NCBI RefSeq assembly: GCF_900172335.1
Contig: NZ_FWFX01000009.1
Coordinates: 124,001 to 188,000 of the forward strand
DNA: 64,000 nt
Source of the DNA: Roseovarius albus
GTDB lineage: Bacteria; Pseudomonadota; Alphaproteobacteria; Rhodobacterales; Rhodobacteraceae
Direction of reading: 5' to 3'
Shown here: one piece after another, positions 9,188-17,475 of the stretch
Position numbering within the stretch: the stretch's first letter is position 1
Layout of the letters: each line of letters starts with the position of its first letter
Notes under the pieces: model-generated
What the model saw: the letters and a program-made list of their open reading frames with translations, nothing else
Database searches by the model: none
What the model was told of the DNA's origin: nothing
Made by a program: the position numbers and the translations under genes

Positions 9188-9979
9188 TTATCGGGTAAAA
9201 ACCTCTCCCGGCCTCATCGCGATCACCGAGCGCAACCCTTCTGCCTCGTCCAACCCACAGGCTGCGATCATCGCGCGCGAGGCCGGATTATCCGCGGCCA
9301 CATGTTCAGTGGCGACCTCCCAGTTAAATCGCTCTGCACTCTCAATCAACGCCAGAGCATTGATCAGCTTGCCCAACCCGCGCCCGCGATAAGTCGCACC
9401 TACAGACACCATTCCTGCAAACACGTGCCCCGCCAACCGCCCCTGCGGATGGTAGCGATCCGCAACCGAGGCTGTGGCCACCACCGATCCGAGATCATCA
9501 CGAATGAAGCTGGTCAGCACGGGCACAGCCTCGGACTTCATGTAATAGGCTGGATAAGGTGCAACACCAGTATTCAGGTTCAGCTCCTGCACCTCCGTGA
9601 TGACCTGATCCGAAGGTGTAATGTGGTGCGCTACCTGCCAGCCTTCGGGCAATGTCGCTGCAAATTGAACTTCGGAGCAAGCCTTCAACACCTGAGCGCG
9701 CGCGCCTCGATAAACCAACCATTTCGGGGTCTCCCAACGCGCTCCCAAGTGCTCTTTGATCTGCGCAATCGTTTGTTCGGCTTGCACCAGCGGAAACCCG
9801 ATAATCCCGTCCTGCTCAGCAATCTCGCGCAGGGTGCCCCACCCGATCTCTTCGGGGTTCAAGACATGTAGAATTCGCCCTCCATTGGCCAGTGAAGGCG
9901 TTTTGCCAATCTCGGGCTGCCTATCCCGCAAATTCTGTTGCAGGGTCATCGCCTGATCCGAGCCAATAAACTCTGCCAA
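9188..9979 (-). CDS. GNAT family N-acetyltransferase (263 aa)
   Basis: A larger GNAT-type protein. The C-terminal half holds the acetyl-CoA motif GMVSVGATYRGRGLGKLINALAL near residues 187-209 and the later region ATEHVAADNPASRAMIAACGLDEAEG. The N-terminal half (about 1-120) has no recognisable domain and may bind the substrate. The frame opens with a TTG at 9979. An ATG at 9949, starting MTLQQNLRD, is an equally good candidate and would remove ten residues. It converges on the HU gene and is divergent from the exporter at 10078. Substrate unknown. Confidence 0.8.
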   Translation of the reverse strand: MAEFIGSDQAMTLQQNLRDRQPEIGKTPSLANGGRILHVLNPEEIGWGTLREIAEQDGIIGFPLVQAEQTIAQIKEHLGARWETPKWLVYRGARAQVLKACSEVQFAATLPEGWQVAHHITPSDQVITEVQELNLNTGVAPYPAYYMKSEAVPVLTSFIRDDLGSVVATASVADRYHPQGRLAGHVFAGMVSVGATYRGRGLGKLINALALIESAERFNWEVATEHVAADNPASRAMIAACGLDEAEGLRSVIAMRPGEVFTR

Positions 9980-10077
9980 TGTTGCGCTCTGCCTTCACTT
10001 TGTATGGGTACACTTCCACTCTTGCACGCATCGCGCATTTAAGAAACTGTCGCGACGAACAAGGCAAGAGGCTCACG

Positions 10078-10941
10078 GTGGACATTCGCGCATTACTCAT
10101 GGGGCTGGCCTTTGCCGTGATGTGGTCCAGCGCCTTCACCTCAGCCCGCATCATCGTGGCCGCCGCGCCTCCCGTATCCGCGCTTGCCCTGCGCTATCTG
10201 ATCTCGGGGCTCATTGGCGTATTAATCGCCCGCGCCATGGGTCAGACGTGGAAGCTTACCCCGGCGCAATGGCGGGCCACGATCATCTTTGGCATCTGCC
10301 AAAACGCGCTCTACCTCGGGCTTAACTTCGTGGCCATGCAAGCGGTCGAGGCCTCATTGGCCGCAATCATCGCCTCCACCATGCCGCTACTGGTCGGCCT
10401 CGCCAGTTGGATCTTCCTCAAGGAAAAGGTCGGCAAGCTGGGCGTCTTCGGCCTGATCGCCGGTGTTGTCGGTGTCGCCATCATCATGGGCGCACGCATT
10501 CAAGGTGGCGTTGATCTATACGGTGTCAGCTTCTGCGTGATGGGCGTCATTGCCCTCAGCTTTGCCACCATGATGGTGCGCGGGGCGACTACAGGCGGCA
10601 ATTTCATGATGATCGTTGGCCTGCAGATGCTGGCAGGCTGTGCCGTGCTCAGCGTGGTTGCCGTCACAACCGAAACCCTCGTGATTGACTGGAGCTGGCA
10701 GCTGATTGCCGCCTTTGCCTATACCACGATCGTCCCCGGTTTGATGGCCACGCTGGTCTGGTTCTATCTGGTCAACCGCATCGGTGCGGTCCGTGCGGCC
10801 ACTTTCCACTTCCTCAATCCCTTCCTTGGGGTGGCCATCGCGGCAGTGATTCTCGGTGAACATCTGGGGATTCGTGAGGTGATCGGCGTCGCAATTATTA
10901 CAATCGGCATCCTCTCAGTGCAGCTTTCCAAGCAGAAATAA
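10078..10941 (+). CDS. EamA/DMT superfamily transporter
   Basis: A 287-residue integral membrane protein with ten predicted helices in two EamA repeats. The first repeat starts at MDIRALLMGLAFAVMWSSAFTSARI, and the second ends in GVAIAAVILGEHLGIREVIGVAIITIGIL. Both repeats carry the family signature of a short Gly/Glu-containing turn before the last two helices (FLKEKVG and ILGEHLG). Members export amino acids, metabolites or drugs; the substrate here is unknown. The GTG at 10078 was chosen because AGAGG sits seven bases upstream and it gives the standard length; the frame stays open further upstream. Confidence 0.88.
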   Translation: MDIRALLMGLAFAVMWSSAFTSARIIVAAAPPVSALALRYLISGLIGVLIARAMGQTWKLTPAQWRATIIFGICQNALYLGLNFVAMQAVEASLAAIIASTMPLLVGLASWIFLKEKVGKLGVFGLIAGVVGVAIIMGARIQGGVDLYGVSFCVMGVIALSFATMMVRGATTGGNFMMIVGLQMLAGCAVLSVVAVTTETLVIDWSWQLIAAFAYTTIVPGLMATLVWFYLVNRIGAVRAATFHFLNPFLGVAIAAVILGEHLGIREVIGVAIITIGILSVQLSKQK

Positions 10942-10959
10942 TGCTGCAGTGAATGTTAC

Positions 10960-10976
10960 GTTTACGCTACGTAAAC
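10960..10976. promoter_or_regulatory. Perfect dyad GTTTACG-CTA-CGTAAAC
   Basis: Seven-base perfect arms with a three-base spacer lie 137 bases upstream of the metallopeptidase start and 19 bases after the exporter stop. The form suits a dimeric repressor operator. Further downstream TGATACCTT occurs twice (11008 and 11044), 36 bases apart, in the same leader. Confidence 0.4.
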
Positions 10977-11112
10977 TTTCAATCAATAATAGATCAATAA
11001 CAACATCTGATACCTTATAAGGGTATTTCGATTGCGTCAGGTTTGATACCTTCAATGATGTCGTCACCCATATTCTCAGACGACATAATATTTTCATTGA
11101 TGGAGTATTATC

Positions 11113-12144
11113 ATGTGCAACGAAGAAGAGCAGGACTGTTCCTGCTACGGACTTCTTGACAGCAACGATGTCCGAACCGCGGTCATATCCGGCGAGACGT
11201 TTAAAAACCGTGTCGTGCAATATGCCGCTGTCGACGGCCTCGCTGTTTTCGAGGGGTGTATTGTTTTAGGAACAGTCGAAGAAGTGGAGGCTGCCACCCA
11301 AGACGCCCGCGCTGCCCTTGATGCCGAAGGTGCAGAGTCCGATGTCGCCCACGGCGTCGTGATCACCGGCCAAGACAAGCGTTGGCCCGGTGGTCTGATG
11401 CCCTATGAGGTCGACCCCGCGCTACCCAACAAATCGCGCGTGACAAACGCGATTCAGCACTGGCGCGACAACACCGCCATGCGGTTTGTCGAACGCACCT
11501 CGGGAAATGCCTCGCAATATCCAAACTATGTCCGCTTTCGCCCGGCCTCGGGCTGTTGGAGCCAGGTCGGCATGCGCGGCGGACGTCAGGATATCGGCCT
11601 TGCCAATGGTTGTTCAACCGGTTCAACAATCCACGAGATTGGCCACGCCTTTGGCCTCTGGCACGAGCAAAGCCGCGAAGACCGCGACAGCAAAGTGCGG
11701 ATCAACTGGCAAAACATCACTGCTGGCAAGGAACATAACTTTAACCAGCATATCAGTGATGGCGACGACGTTGGCCCGTACGATTATAATTCAATCATGC
11801 ACTATGGTCGTTTTGCATTTTCCAAGAATGGTCAACCGACCATCGACACCATCCCGGCGGGCATCTCAATCGGCCAGCGCAGCACCCTTAGCCAGGGTGA
11901 TATCGATGCGATCCACGCGATTTATCGAACCTGGGAAACCACCACGTTGGACCGGATTTACAGCACAACCTCCAGCAAAAACTGCTGGGTCAGCCCGGTG
12001 GGCGAAGGATGGTTGAAAATCGACCCGGCAACCAAGGATGGCTGCAGCAATCTGTTTGATCTGTGCTGCAACGCCTTTGCGTTCGGCAAGCAGGTGCGCC
12101 TGCTCAAGGACGGCCAAAAAGTCTATCGCGCCGAATTGCGCTAA
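11113..12144 (+). CDS. Astacin-like (M12A) zinc metallopeptidase
   Basis: A 343-residue protein. The catalytic domain spans about 90-272. It has the extended zinc motif HEIGHAFGLWHEQSREDRD beginning at residue 174 (ligands His174, His178, His184; general base Glu175), and the Met-turn SIMHYGRF with Tyr231 as the fifth ligand type of astacins. Cys148 and Cys167 may form a disulfide. Residues 1-89 look like a propeptide; FEGCI at 46-50 resembles the astacin FxGD inhibitory motif but with Cys49 in place of Asp. Residues 277-343 are a small module repeated in the next gene. No signal peptide is seen, which is unusual for this family. GGAG precedes the ATG by eight bases. Confidence 0.9.
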   Translation: MCNEEEQDCSCYGLLDSNDVRTAVISGETFKNRVVQYAAVDGLAVFEGCIVLGTVEEVEAATQDARAALDAEGAESDVAHGVVITGQDKRWPGGLMPYEVDPALPNKSRVTNAIQHWRDNTAMRFVERTSGNASQYPNYVRFRPASGCWSQVGMRGGRQDIGLANGCSTGSTIHEIGHAFGLWHEQSREDRDSKVRINWQNITAGKEHNFNQHISDGDDVGPYDYNSIMHYGRFAFSKNGQPTIDTIPAGISIGQRSTLSQGDIDAIHAIYRTWETTTLDRIYSTTSSKNCWVSPVGEGWLKIDPATKDGCSNLFDLCCNAFAFGKQVRLLKDGQKVYRAELR

Positions 12145-12176
12145 TTCCAAATCTATATTTTTAAGGAGTATTCACA

Positions 12177-12398
12177 ATGTGGCATAACAACAAAACCGTT
12201 TCGCGTACCTATTCAACAGCCGGCAGCAAAAACTGCTGGGCCATTGTCAGCGGGATTTCCGGCTGGAAAAAGATCAAACCGCAAACCGATGATGGTGTCA
12301 GCAATGTCTTCACGGCCCTGAATGCCGCGCGTGCTGGCGGTAAGCGAGTCGATGTCTACATCGTCTCGGATAAAATCGAACGGGTCGTCATGCGCTAA
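12177..12398 (+). CDS. Stand-alone copy of the peptidase C-terminal module
   Basis: A 73-residue protein that aligns along nearly its whole length with residues 280-343 of the metallopeptidase just upstream. Shared positions include YST, SKNCW, GW.KI.P.T.DG.SN.F, GK.V and a final R. I do not recognise this module. It has one cysteine (in SKNCW) where the peptidase copy has several. AAGGAG lies eight bases before the ATG and the gap to the peptidase is 32 bases, so the two are co-transcribed. It could be a binding or chaperone unit, or an inhibitor that competes with the peptidase's own C-terminal module; these are guesses. Confidence 0.75.
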   Translation: MWHNNKTVSRTYSTAGSKNCWAIVSGISGWKKIKPQTDDGVSNVFTALNAARAGGKRVDVYIVSDKIERVVMR

Positions 12399-12424
12399 AT
12401 GTTCCCGAAACAGGAGTGACGAAC

Positions 12425-12739
12425 ATGTCAAACAAGATCACGATTACGGTCGACCTGCCTGACGGGGTACTTGCGTCACAGGCGGTCTCAATGGATATGG
12501 ACGAGGGCGCTGCCCCTCCGCCACCGGGTGGTGGCGAAGACGATCATGCGGCCTCGGACGCTGCCGCACCTCCACCTGAGATGGAAGCGGGTGCGCAGGC
12601 AGATGACAGCCCTCCACCTGTAGAAGACGCTGCTTCAGGCGACGTCGAAGGCGACGGGGAATACCCACCAGGTTTCGACGCCGATTCTGATGTGGTGGAG
12701 GACGCTGGGTCTGACTCGGCGCCGCCACCCCCAGAATAA
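12425..12739 (+). CDS. Acidic proline-rich low-complexity protein
   Basis: A 104-residue protein. Residues 1-20 (MSNKITITVDLPDGVLASQA) look like a short beta-hairpin. The rest is low complexity, rich in Asp, Glu, Ala and runs of three or four prolines (PPPP, PPP, PPP, PPPP), ending APPPPE. It is strongly acidic and probably unstructured; I do not recognise a family. The start at 12425 was chosen because AGGAG lies eight bases upstream; a GTG at 12416 is in frame but worse placed. It is third in the peptidase cassette, 26 bases after the previous gene. Confidence 0.7.
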   Translation: MSNKITITVDLPDGVLASQAVSMDMDEGAAPPPPGGGEDDHAASDAAAPPPEMEAGAQADDSPPPVEDAASGDVEGDGEYPPGFDADSDVVEDAGSDSAPPPPE

Positions 12740-12752
12740 CCCACTGAAGATC

Positions 12753-12790
12753 AGGCCCACCCCTGCGTTCCCCTATGGATGGGTGGGCCT
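12753..12790 (+). promoter_or_regulatory. Ten-base-pair hairpin before the YbaY-like gene
   Basis: AGGCCCACCC and GGGTGGGCCT are perfect ten-base arms with an 18-base loop, 13 bases after the acidic protein's stop. No T-run follows, so it is not a simple terminator. The in-frame ATG at 12779 lies in the loop at the foot of the right arm, which argues that translation of the next gene begins downstream at 12812. Confidence 0.6.
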
Positions 12791-12811
12791 GTATGTAAAA
12801 GGATCAAATCA

Positions 12812-13138
12812 TTGCGCATTTATCTGAAATTTCCCGACACTGTGCCGGACAATCCCGATCTCAAGGTCAAGCTGATTGTCGAAGATGTCAGCCGCGTGGA
12901 CGCTGATGCTCTCCTGATTTCCAGCCAAACACACACCCTGTCACCAGCTGAAATGATTGATGATCGATCCTGTGTCCTTGAGTTCGAATCCGCCCCGAGT
13001 GTGCAACCGCATCACAATATTCGCTGTCACGTCTCAGATCATACAGGCGGCGACATTCGCCAAGGGGATCTGATCTCAACCATCGCCACAACAGTAGGCG
13101 ATCAAGAACAGGTCAAGCTGACGCTGACCCGCGTCTGA
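12812..13138 (+). CDS. YbaY/YscW-like beta-sandwich protein
   Basis: A 108-residue protein whose sequence LRIYLKFPDTV...LKVKLIVEDVSRVDADALLISSQ, then LEFESAPSVQPHHNIRCHVSDHTGG, resembles the YbaY lipoprotein / YscW chaperone domain (PF09619 type). Unlike YbaY there is no signal peptide or lipobox cysteine, so it would be cytosolic unless exported by another route. The start is a TTG at 12812 with AAAAGGA seven bases upstream; an ATG at 12779 is in frame but lies inside a strong hairpin. It is the fourth gene of the peptidase cassette. Pairing of this domain with an astacin-type peptidase is unfamiliar to me. Confidence 0.65.
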   Translation: MRIYLKFPDTVPDNPDLKVKLIVEDVSRVDADALLISSQTHTLSPAEMIDDRSCVLEFESAPSVQPHHNIRCHVSDHTGGDIRQGDLISTIATTVGDQEQVKLTLTRV

Positions 13139-13206
13139 TCACTCAACACTTTACAAATTTTCCAACGTGTTCTTTGGTGCCGGTAACGGACAGCGGGGCA
13201 CTTAGC

Positions 13207-14124
13207 ATGAGCATCAAATTCATTTCCTATGACGAGGGCGAGGCAAACCTGGATTGGCTGGGTCTGTGTGACGCGCTCAAGGTCGGGCATAAGCTGCCAA
13301 AGGCCGAAATTGACGACACCCTGCTCTATCGTGGGTCTGACACATTGCTAAGCCGCTCAGCCTGGATTGATGGTATGGGTGTGGCGGTCAAGTCGGCAAC
13401 CGTTTTTTCCGACAATCCCAAGGCGGGCAAACCCCTGATCCATGGCACTGTTAGCTTGTTCTCGGATCTTGATGGCGTGCCCGAGGCCTTCATCGATTTC
13501 CAGCTCGTCACCAAATGGAAAACCGCCGGCGACAGCCTGCTTGCTGCGCGCAAACTGGCGCGCAAGGATAGCCGGAACATATTGATCGTTGGGGCTGGCG
13601 AAGTGGCCACCAACTTGTATCAAGCCTACAGCGCTGGCTTCCCCGAGGCGAATTTCACCATCTGGAACCGCACCCGTGCCAATGCCGAAAAACTGGCCGC
13701 AGACTGCCCGGGCCTGCAAGTGGCCGATGATCTAGAAACTGCTGTAAAATCCGCCGACATCGTCACCTCGGCTACCATGGTCACCAACCCGATCCTCAAA
13801 GGCGAATGGTTCCAACCCGGCCAGCACATCGATCTGATCGGGGCCTACCGCCCCGACATGCGCGAGGTGGATGACACCGCCCTCACCCGCAGCCGCATCT
13901 TTGTCGACAGTTACGACACCACGGTCGAGCATATCGGCGAGTTGAAAACACCAATTGAGGCCGGCGTGATTAAACGCGCTGATCTGCAAGGCGACTATTA
14001 TGCAATCAAACAGTTCCAACGCCACAGCGATGACGAAATCACGCTGTTCAAAAACGGCGGCGGCGCGCATCTTGATCTGATGACAAGCCGATACATCCTC
14101 GACGCCTGGCAGGCTGCGCAATGA
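13207..14124 (+). CDS. Ornithine cyclodeaminase / mu-crystallin family protein
   Basis: A 305-residue protein of the OCD/mu-crystallin family, NAD(P)-linked enzymes that include ornithine and alanine dehydrogenases and imine reductases. The dinucleotide site is NILIVGAGEVATNLYQAY near residues 124-141, followed by IWNRTRANAEKLA. Later SADIVTSATMVTNPILKGEW and the motif HIDLIGAYRPDMREVDD are diagnostic. The substrate cannot be determined. The start at 13207 was chosen over 13174 because the family N terminus (MSIKFISYDEG) begins there. Its stop overlaps the start of the hydrolase gene by four bases, implying coupled translation. Confidence 0.88.
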   Translation: MSIKFISYDEGEANLDWLGLCDALKVGHKLPKAEIDDTLLYRGSDTLLSRSAWIDGMGVAVKSATVFSDNPKAGKPLIHGTVSLFSDLDGVPEAFIDFQLVTKWKTAGDSLLAARKLARKDSRNILIVGAGEVATNLYQAYSAGFPEANFTIWNRTRANAEKLAADCPGLQVADDLETAVKSADIVTSATMVTNPILKGEWFQPGQHIDLIGAYRPDMREVDDTALTRSRIFVDSYDTTVEHIGELKTPIEAGVIKRADLQGDYYAIKQFQRHSDDEITLFKNGGGAHLDLMTSRYILDAWQAAQ

Positions 14125-15032
14125 TCTGGGGTCTTGTTCTTCTCGCGACCATTGTCGCGTGGCCCTTTGCACGCGAGGCCCTGCGCTCGCGCATGAACGC
14201 AAAACGCCGCCAGGATGCCCCCGGTCAATTCGCCCAGCTCTCGCGTGGCGTGGTGCACTGCCAATGGCTGGGTGCGGAAACCGGCCCCCTCATCGTCTGC
14301 GTCCACGGTCTCACCACGCCATCTTTTGTCTTTGGCCCGATGGCCATGGGCCTCGGCAAACTCGGTTACCGCGTCTTGGTCTATGATCATTACGGTCGCG
14401 GTTATTCCGACCGCCCCGGCGGCATTCAGGACAGTGATTTTTTCTGCGAAACCCTGACCGAACTACTGCAAGATCAGGACATCGACACCCCCTTTACCCT
14501 GCTGGGCTATTCGATGGGTGGCGGTATTGTCGCCGCCTTCTCCGCACGTTTCCCGGAACGCATCAAACGCCTGATCCTTCTGGCCCCTATCGGCATGGGG
14601 CACGATCTGGGCCCGATCGTGCGCATGGCCAGCAACTACGAATTCTTCGGCCGCTGGATGCTGATGGTGATGTATCCGCGTATGCTGCGCCGCGGGGTCG
14701 AGGCGGAACGCGGCCTGCAAGGCGACATCGAGGGCGTGGTTGACCTGCAGATCAACGAAATGAAAACCAAAGGCTTCCTGCCCGGCGTCATCAACAGCCT
14801 GCGCGGCATCTGTGACGAAATCCTCGAAGAGGATCACCGTGCCATCCACTCCGCCAACATCCCCGTACATGCCATTTGGGGCGAAACTGACGACATTATC
14901 CCGGTATCTGGTGCCGAGAAGCTCAGCGATTGGAACCCCGACGCGATGCACAAGATTATCGAGGGTGCCGATCACACGCTGGCCTATACCGCCACGCAAG
15001 CTGTCGTTAATGCAATTCCTTCAGCCGACTAA
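14121..15032 (+). CDS. Alpha/beta hydrolase
   Basis: A 303-residue alpha/beta-hydrolase fold protein. The nucleophile elbow is GYSMGG near residue 130; an oxyanion strand VCVHGLTTPSF lies near residue 58; the acid is probably Asp in IWGETDDIIPV and the base His in IIEGADHTLAY. The first 15-20 residues are hydrophobic and could be a membrane anchor. The natural ester, amide or C-C substrate is unknown. It overlaps the cyclodeaminase-family gene by ATGA, so the two are likely translationally coupled and may act in the same catabolic step. It converges on the MFS gene with overlapping stops. Confidence 0.88.
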   Translation: MIWGLVLLATIVAWPFAREALRSRMNAKRRQDAPGQFAQLSRGVVHCQWLGAETGPLIVCVHGLTTPSFVFGPMAMGLGKLGYRVLVYDHYGRGYSDRPGGIQDSDFFCETLTELLQDQDIDTPFTLLGYSMGGGIVAAFSARFPERIKRLILLAPIGMGHDLGPIVRMASNYEFFGRWMLMVMYPRMLRRGVEAERGLQGDIEGVVDLQINEMKTKGFLPGVINSLRGICDEILEEDHRAIHSANIPVHAIWGETDDIIPVSGAEKLSDWNPDAMHKIIEGADHTLAYTATQAVVNAIPSAD

Positions 15033-16267
15033 GCGCTGCGCATCTGCAACCGCTCTTCCCGCACCGGCAAATGTACCATCGCACTGAAGGCGCCGACGCC
15101 CACGCCGATCCACCACACGGCGGTATAGTCACCGTATTGGTCATACATTCGCCCGCCCAGCCAGGCGCCCAGAAAACTGCCCAACTGGTGCGAGAAAAAG
15201 ATGATACCATAAAGCGTCCCCATATAGCGCAGTCCGTAGATATGCGCGACCAGACCAGAGGTCAGCGGCACCGTCGCCAGCCACAAGGACCCCATACCAA
15301 TGGCAAACAGCAGGACCGTCATTGGAGTCATCGGAACCATGATAAAGGCCGCCGCAATCATCGTCCGCAGCGTGTAAATTCCCGCCAGCAGGTATTTCTT
15401 CTGATATCGGTTGCCCAGCCACCCGGCAAAAAGCGTGCCAAAAATATTTGCCACGCCAATGATCGAAATCGACCAGGCCCCAAGGGACGACGTTGTTGTG
15501 ATCCCCAGATTATGCAGCAGGCTGCCGGGCATGATCGCGCTGCACGCCTCTGCGATAAACGCCGGGAAATGCGCTGTGACAAAGGACAGCTGATACCCGC
15601 AAGAAAAAAACCCGATAAAGATCAGCGAATAACTTGGGTCACGAAAGGCCCGCATCAGGATCTCACTTAGGCTTTCCTCGATCTCGGCCTTGCTGGCCGC
15701 CTCGGGCGCGCGCATCATCGGCAGCGTTAACAGCGTCAGCAAAATCATCACAGCAAAGACCACAAACACCATTTGCCAGCTCATCACGCCCAGCAGATAT
15801 TCAGCCAGTGGCGGTCCAAAGATCTGCCCGCCTGATCCCGCCGCCGTGGCAATTGCCAGTGTCATCGAACGGTTTTCGTCCGAACTGGCTCGACCCACGA
15901 CCGCCAGAATAACGCCAAACCCGGTGCCCGCGATGCCAAAGCCCACCAAAATTTCCAGCATCTGATGCGCCTCGGGCGTCACCGCAAAGGACGACAGCAC
16001 CAAACCCGCCGCATAGGTCACCGCCCCCAAAAAAATGGCCTTGCGATCTCCGATTTTCTCGGCAATCGCGCCAAAGATCGGCTGCCCGATCCCCCAGGCC
16101 AGGTTTTGAATCGCAATCGCTAGCGAAAATTCCGACCGCATCCAGCCAAATTCATTGGCAATTGGGATCTGGAACAGGCCAAAGGCGGCCCGGATCGCGA
16201 AAGATACCAAAATGATGATGCAGCCGGCAATCAGCACAGGGGTAAAAAGGGAAGATTTTTCGCGCAT
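15029..16267 (-). CDS. MFS transporter
   Basis: A 412-residue major facilitator protein with about twelve membrane helices. The N-terminal loop signature between helices 2 and 3 is seen as GAIAEKIGDRKAIF, and helix 5 carries a glycine-rich AVVGRASSDENRS region. It resembles the NarK/OFA-like or MCT-like carriers of organic anions, but the substrate cannot be assigned. The ATG at 16267 has GGAGAG five bases upstream and was preferred to 16309, which would add 14 hydrophilic residues. It stands alone, divergent from zapE and convergent with the hydrolase. Confidence 0.88.
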   Translation of the reverse strand: MREKSSLFTPVLIAGCIIILVSFAIRAAFGLFQIPIANEFGWMRSEFSLAIAIQNLAWGIGQPIFGAIAEKIGDRKAIFLGAVTYAAGLVLSSFAVTPEAHQMLEILVGFGIAGTGFGVILAVVGRASSDENRSMTLAIATAAGSGGQIFGPPLAEYLLGVMSWQMVFVVFAVMILLTLLTLPMMRAPEAASKAEIEESLSEILMRAFRDPSYSLIFIGFFSCGYQLSFVTAHFPAFIAEACSAIMPGSLLHNLGITTTSSLGAWSISIIGVANIFGTLFAGWLGNRYQKKYLLAGIYTLRTMIAAAFIMVPMTPMTVLLFAIGMGSLWLATVPLTSGLVAHIYGLRYMGTLYGIIFFSHQLGSFLGAWLGGRMYDQYGDYTAVWWIGVGVGAFSAMVHLPVREERLQMRSA

Positions 16268-16419
16268 GACACTCTCCGTCGAAGGCACACCATATTCCAC
16301 ACGCGCCATAGGTCAATTCAGGGTTTTTGATCCCGCCCATTTCAATCGCTGATGCCTCAATTCAATTGTCAGACATATTCCTGCTTTTCTAAGTGCTTGC
16401 CTCAGGTTATGCCTTGAAC

Positions 16420-17475
16420 ATGGGAGTGTTAACCAAAGCATATGAGGATCTTGTCGCCAGTGGCGAGATCACCCGCGATCCCGCGCAGGAAACGACACTG
16501 TCCGAATTTGACCGAATCAGCGAAGAACTGGCTGAACCGGTTAAAAAAGGCTGGTTCCGCAAAGCCCCCGAAGCGCCCAAGGGTCTATACCTCTGGGGTG
16601 GTGTGGGACGTGGCAAATCCATGTTGATGGATCTGTTTGTCGATGTCATCGACGCCCCTGCCCGGCGAGTGCATTTCCATGCCTTCATGCAGGAAATCCA
16701 CGCGGGTATGCATCAAGCCCGTGAGAATGGCGTCGAAGACGCCCTCGCCCCCGTCGCCGCTGAGGTTGCCAATTCGGTGCGCTTGCTGGCCTTTGACGAG
16801 ATGCAGATCACCGACATCACCGATGCGATGATCGTCGGCCGGTTGTTCGAGGCGCTGTTTGCCGCTGGTGTCACCGTCATCACCACCTCGAACCGCGTGC
16901 CCGATGACCTCTACAAGGATGGCCTTAATCGCCAGCTTTTCTTACCCTTCATTGATCATATTAAGGAACGCTTGGTCGTACATGAAATGGTCAGCCCGAC
17001 CGACTACCGTCAAACCAAGATGGCGGGCAGCGAAACCTATTTCACCCCAATCAACGAAGAAAGTCGCGCTGCCATTCGAGCGGTCTGGCAAAGCCTGACC
17101 GGCGGCAAGGCCAAACCCCTGAAGCTTATGGTTAACAAACGCGAAGTGGAAATCCCCCGCTTTCATAACGGCGTTGCCCGTGCCAAGTTCCACCGCCTGT
17201 GTGGCAAGATGCTCGGCCCTGCCGACTATCTGGCTTTGGCAGAAGCGGTGCGCGTTTTGATCATCGAAGAAATTCCTGAACTGGGCCGTAGTAATTTTAA
17301 CGAGGCCAAACGCTTCGTCACCCTAATCGATGCGCTTTACGAGGCCCGCGTCAAAGTGATCTGCTCTGCCGCCGCCCGACCCGAGCTGCTTTATATCGAG
17401 GGCGAAGGCACCTTCGAGTTCGAACGCACTGCCAGCCGCATCAGGGAAATGCAGTCCGAAAACTGGGGCAAGTAA
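16420..17475 (+). CDS. zapE: Cell division protein ZapE (AFG1-like ATPase)
   Basis: A 351-residue ATPase of the AFG1/ZapE family, which associates with the division ring or assists turnover of respiratory proteins. The Walker A sequence GGVGRGKS is at residues 60-67 and the Walker B region is LLAFDEMQITD near residue 125. The conserved TTSNRVPDDLYKDGLNR segment and the C-terminal FTRTASRIREM-type ending of the family are also present. Frame opens with a GTG at 16393; the ATG at 16420 matches the usual N terminus better. The GMC oxidoreductase begins on the base after the zapE stop codon. Confidence 0.92.
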   Translation: MGVLTKAYEDLVASGEITRDPAQETTLSEFDRISEELAEPVKKGWFRKAPEAPKGLYLWGGVGRGKSMLMDLFVDVIDAPARRVHFHAFMQEIHAGMHQARENGVEDALAPVAAEVANSVRLLAFDEMQITDITDAMIVGRLFEALFAAGVTVITTSNRVPDDLYKDGLNRQLFLPFIDHIKERLVVHEMVSPTDYRQTKMAGSETYFTPINEESRAAIRAVWQSLTGGKAKPLKLMVNKREVEIPRFHNGVARAKFHRLCGKMLGPADYLALAEAVRVLIIEEIPELGRSNFNEAKRFVTLIDALYEARVKVICSAAARPELLYIEGEGTFEFERTASRIREMQSENWGK

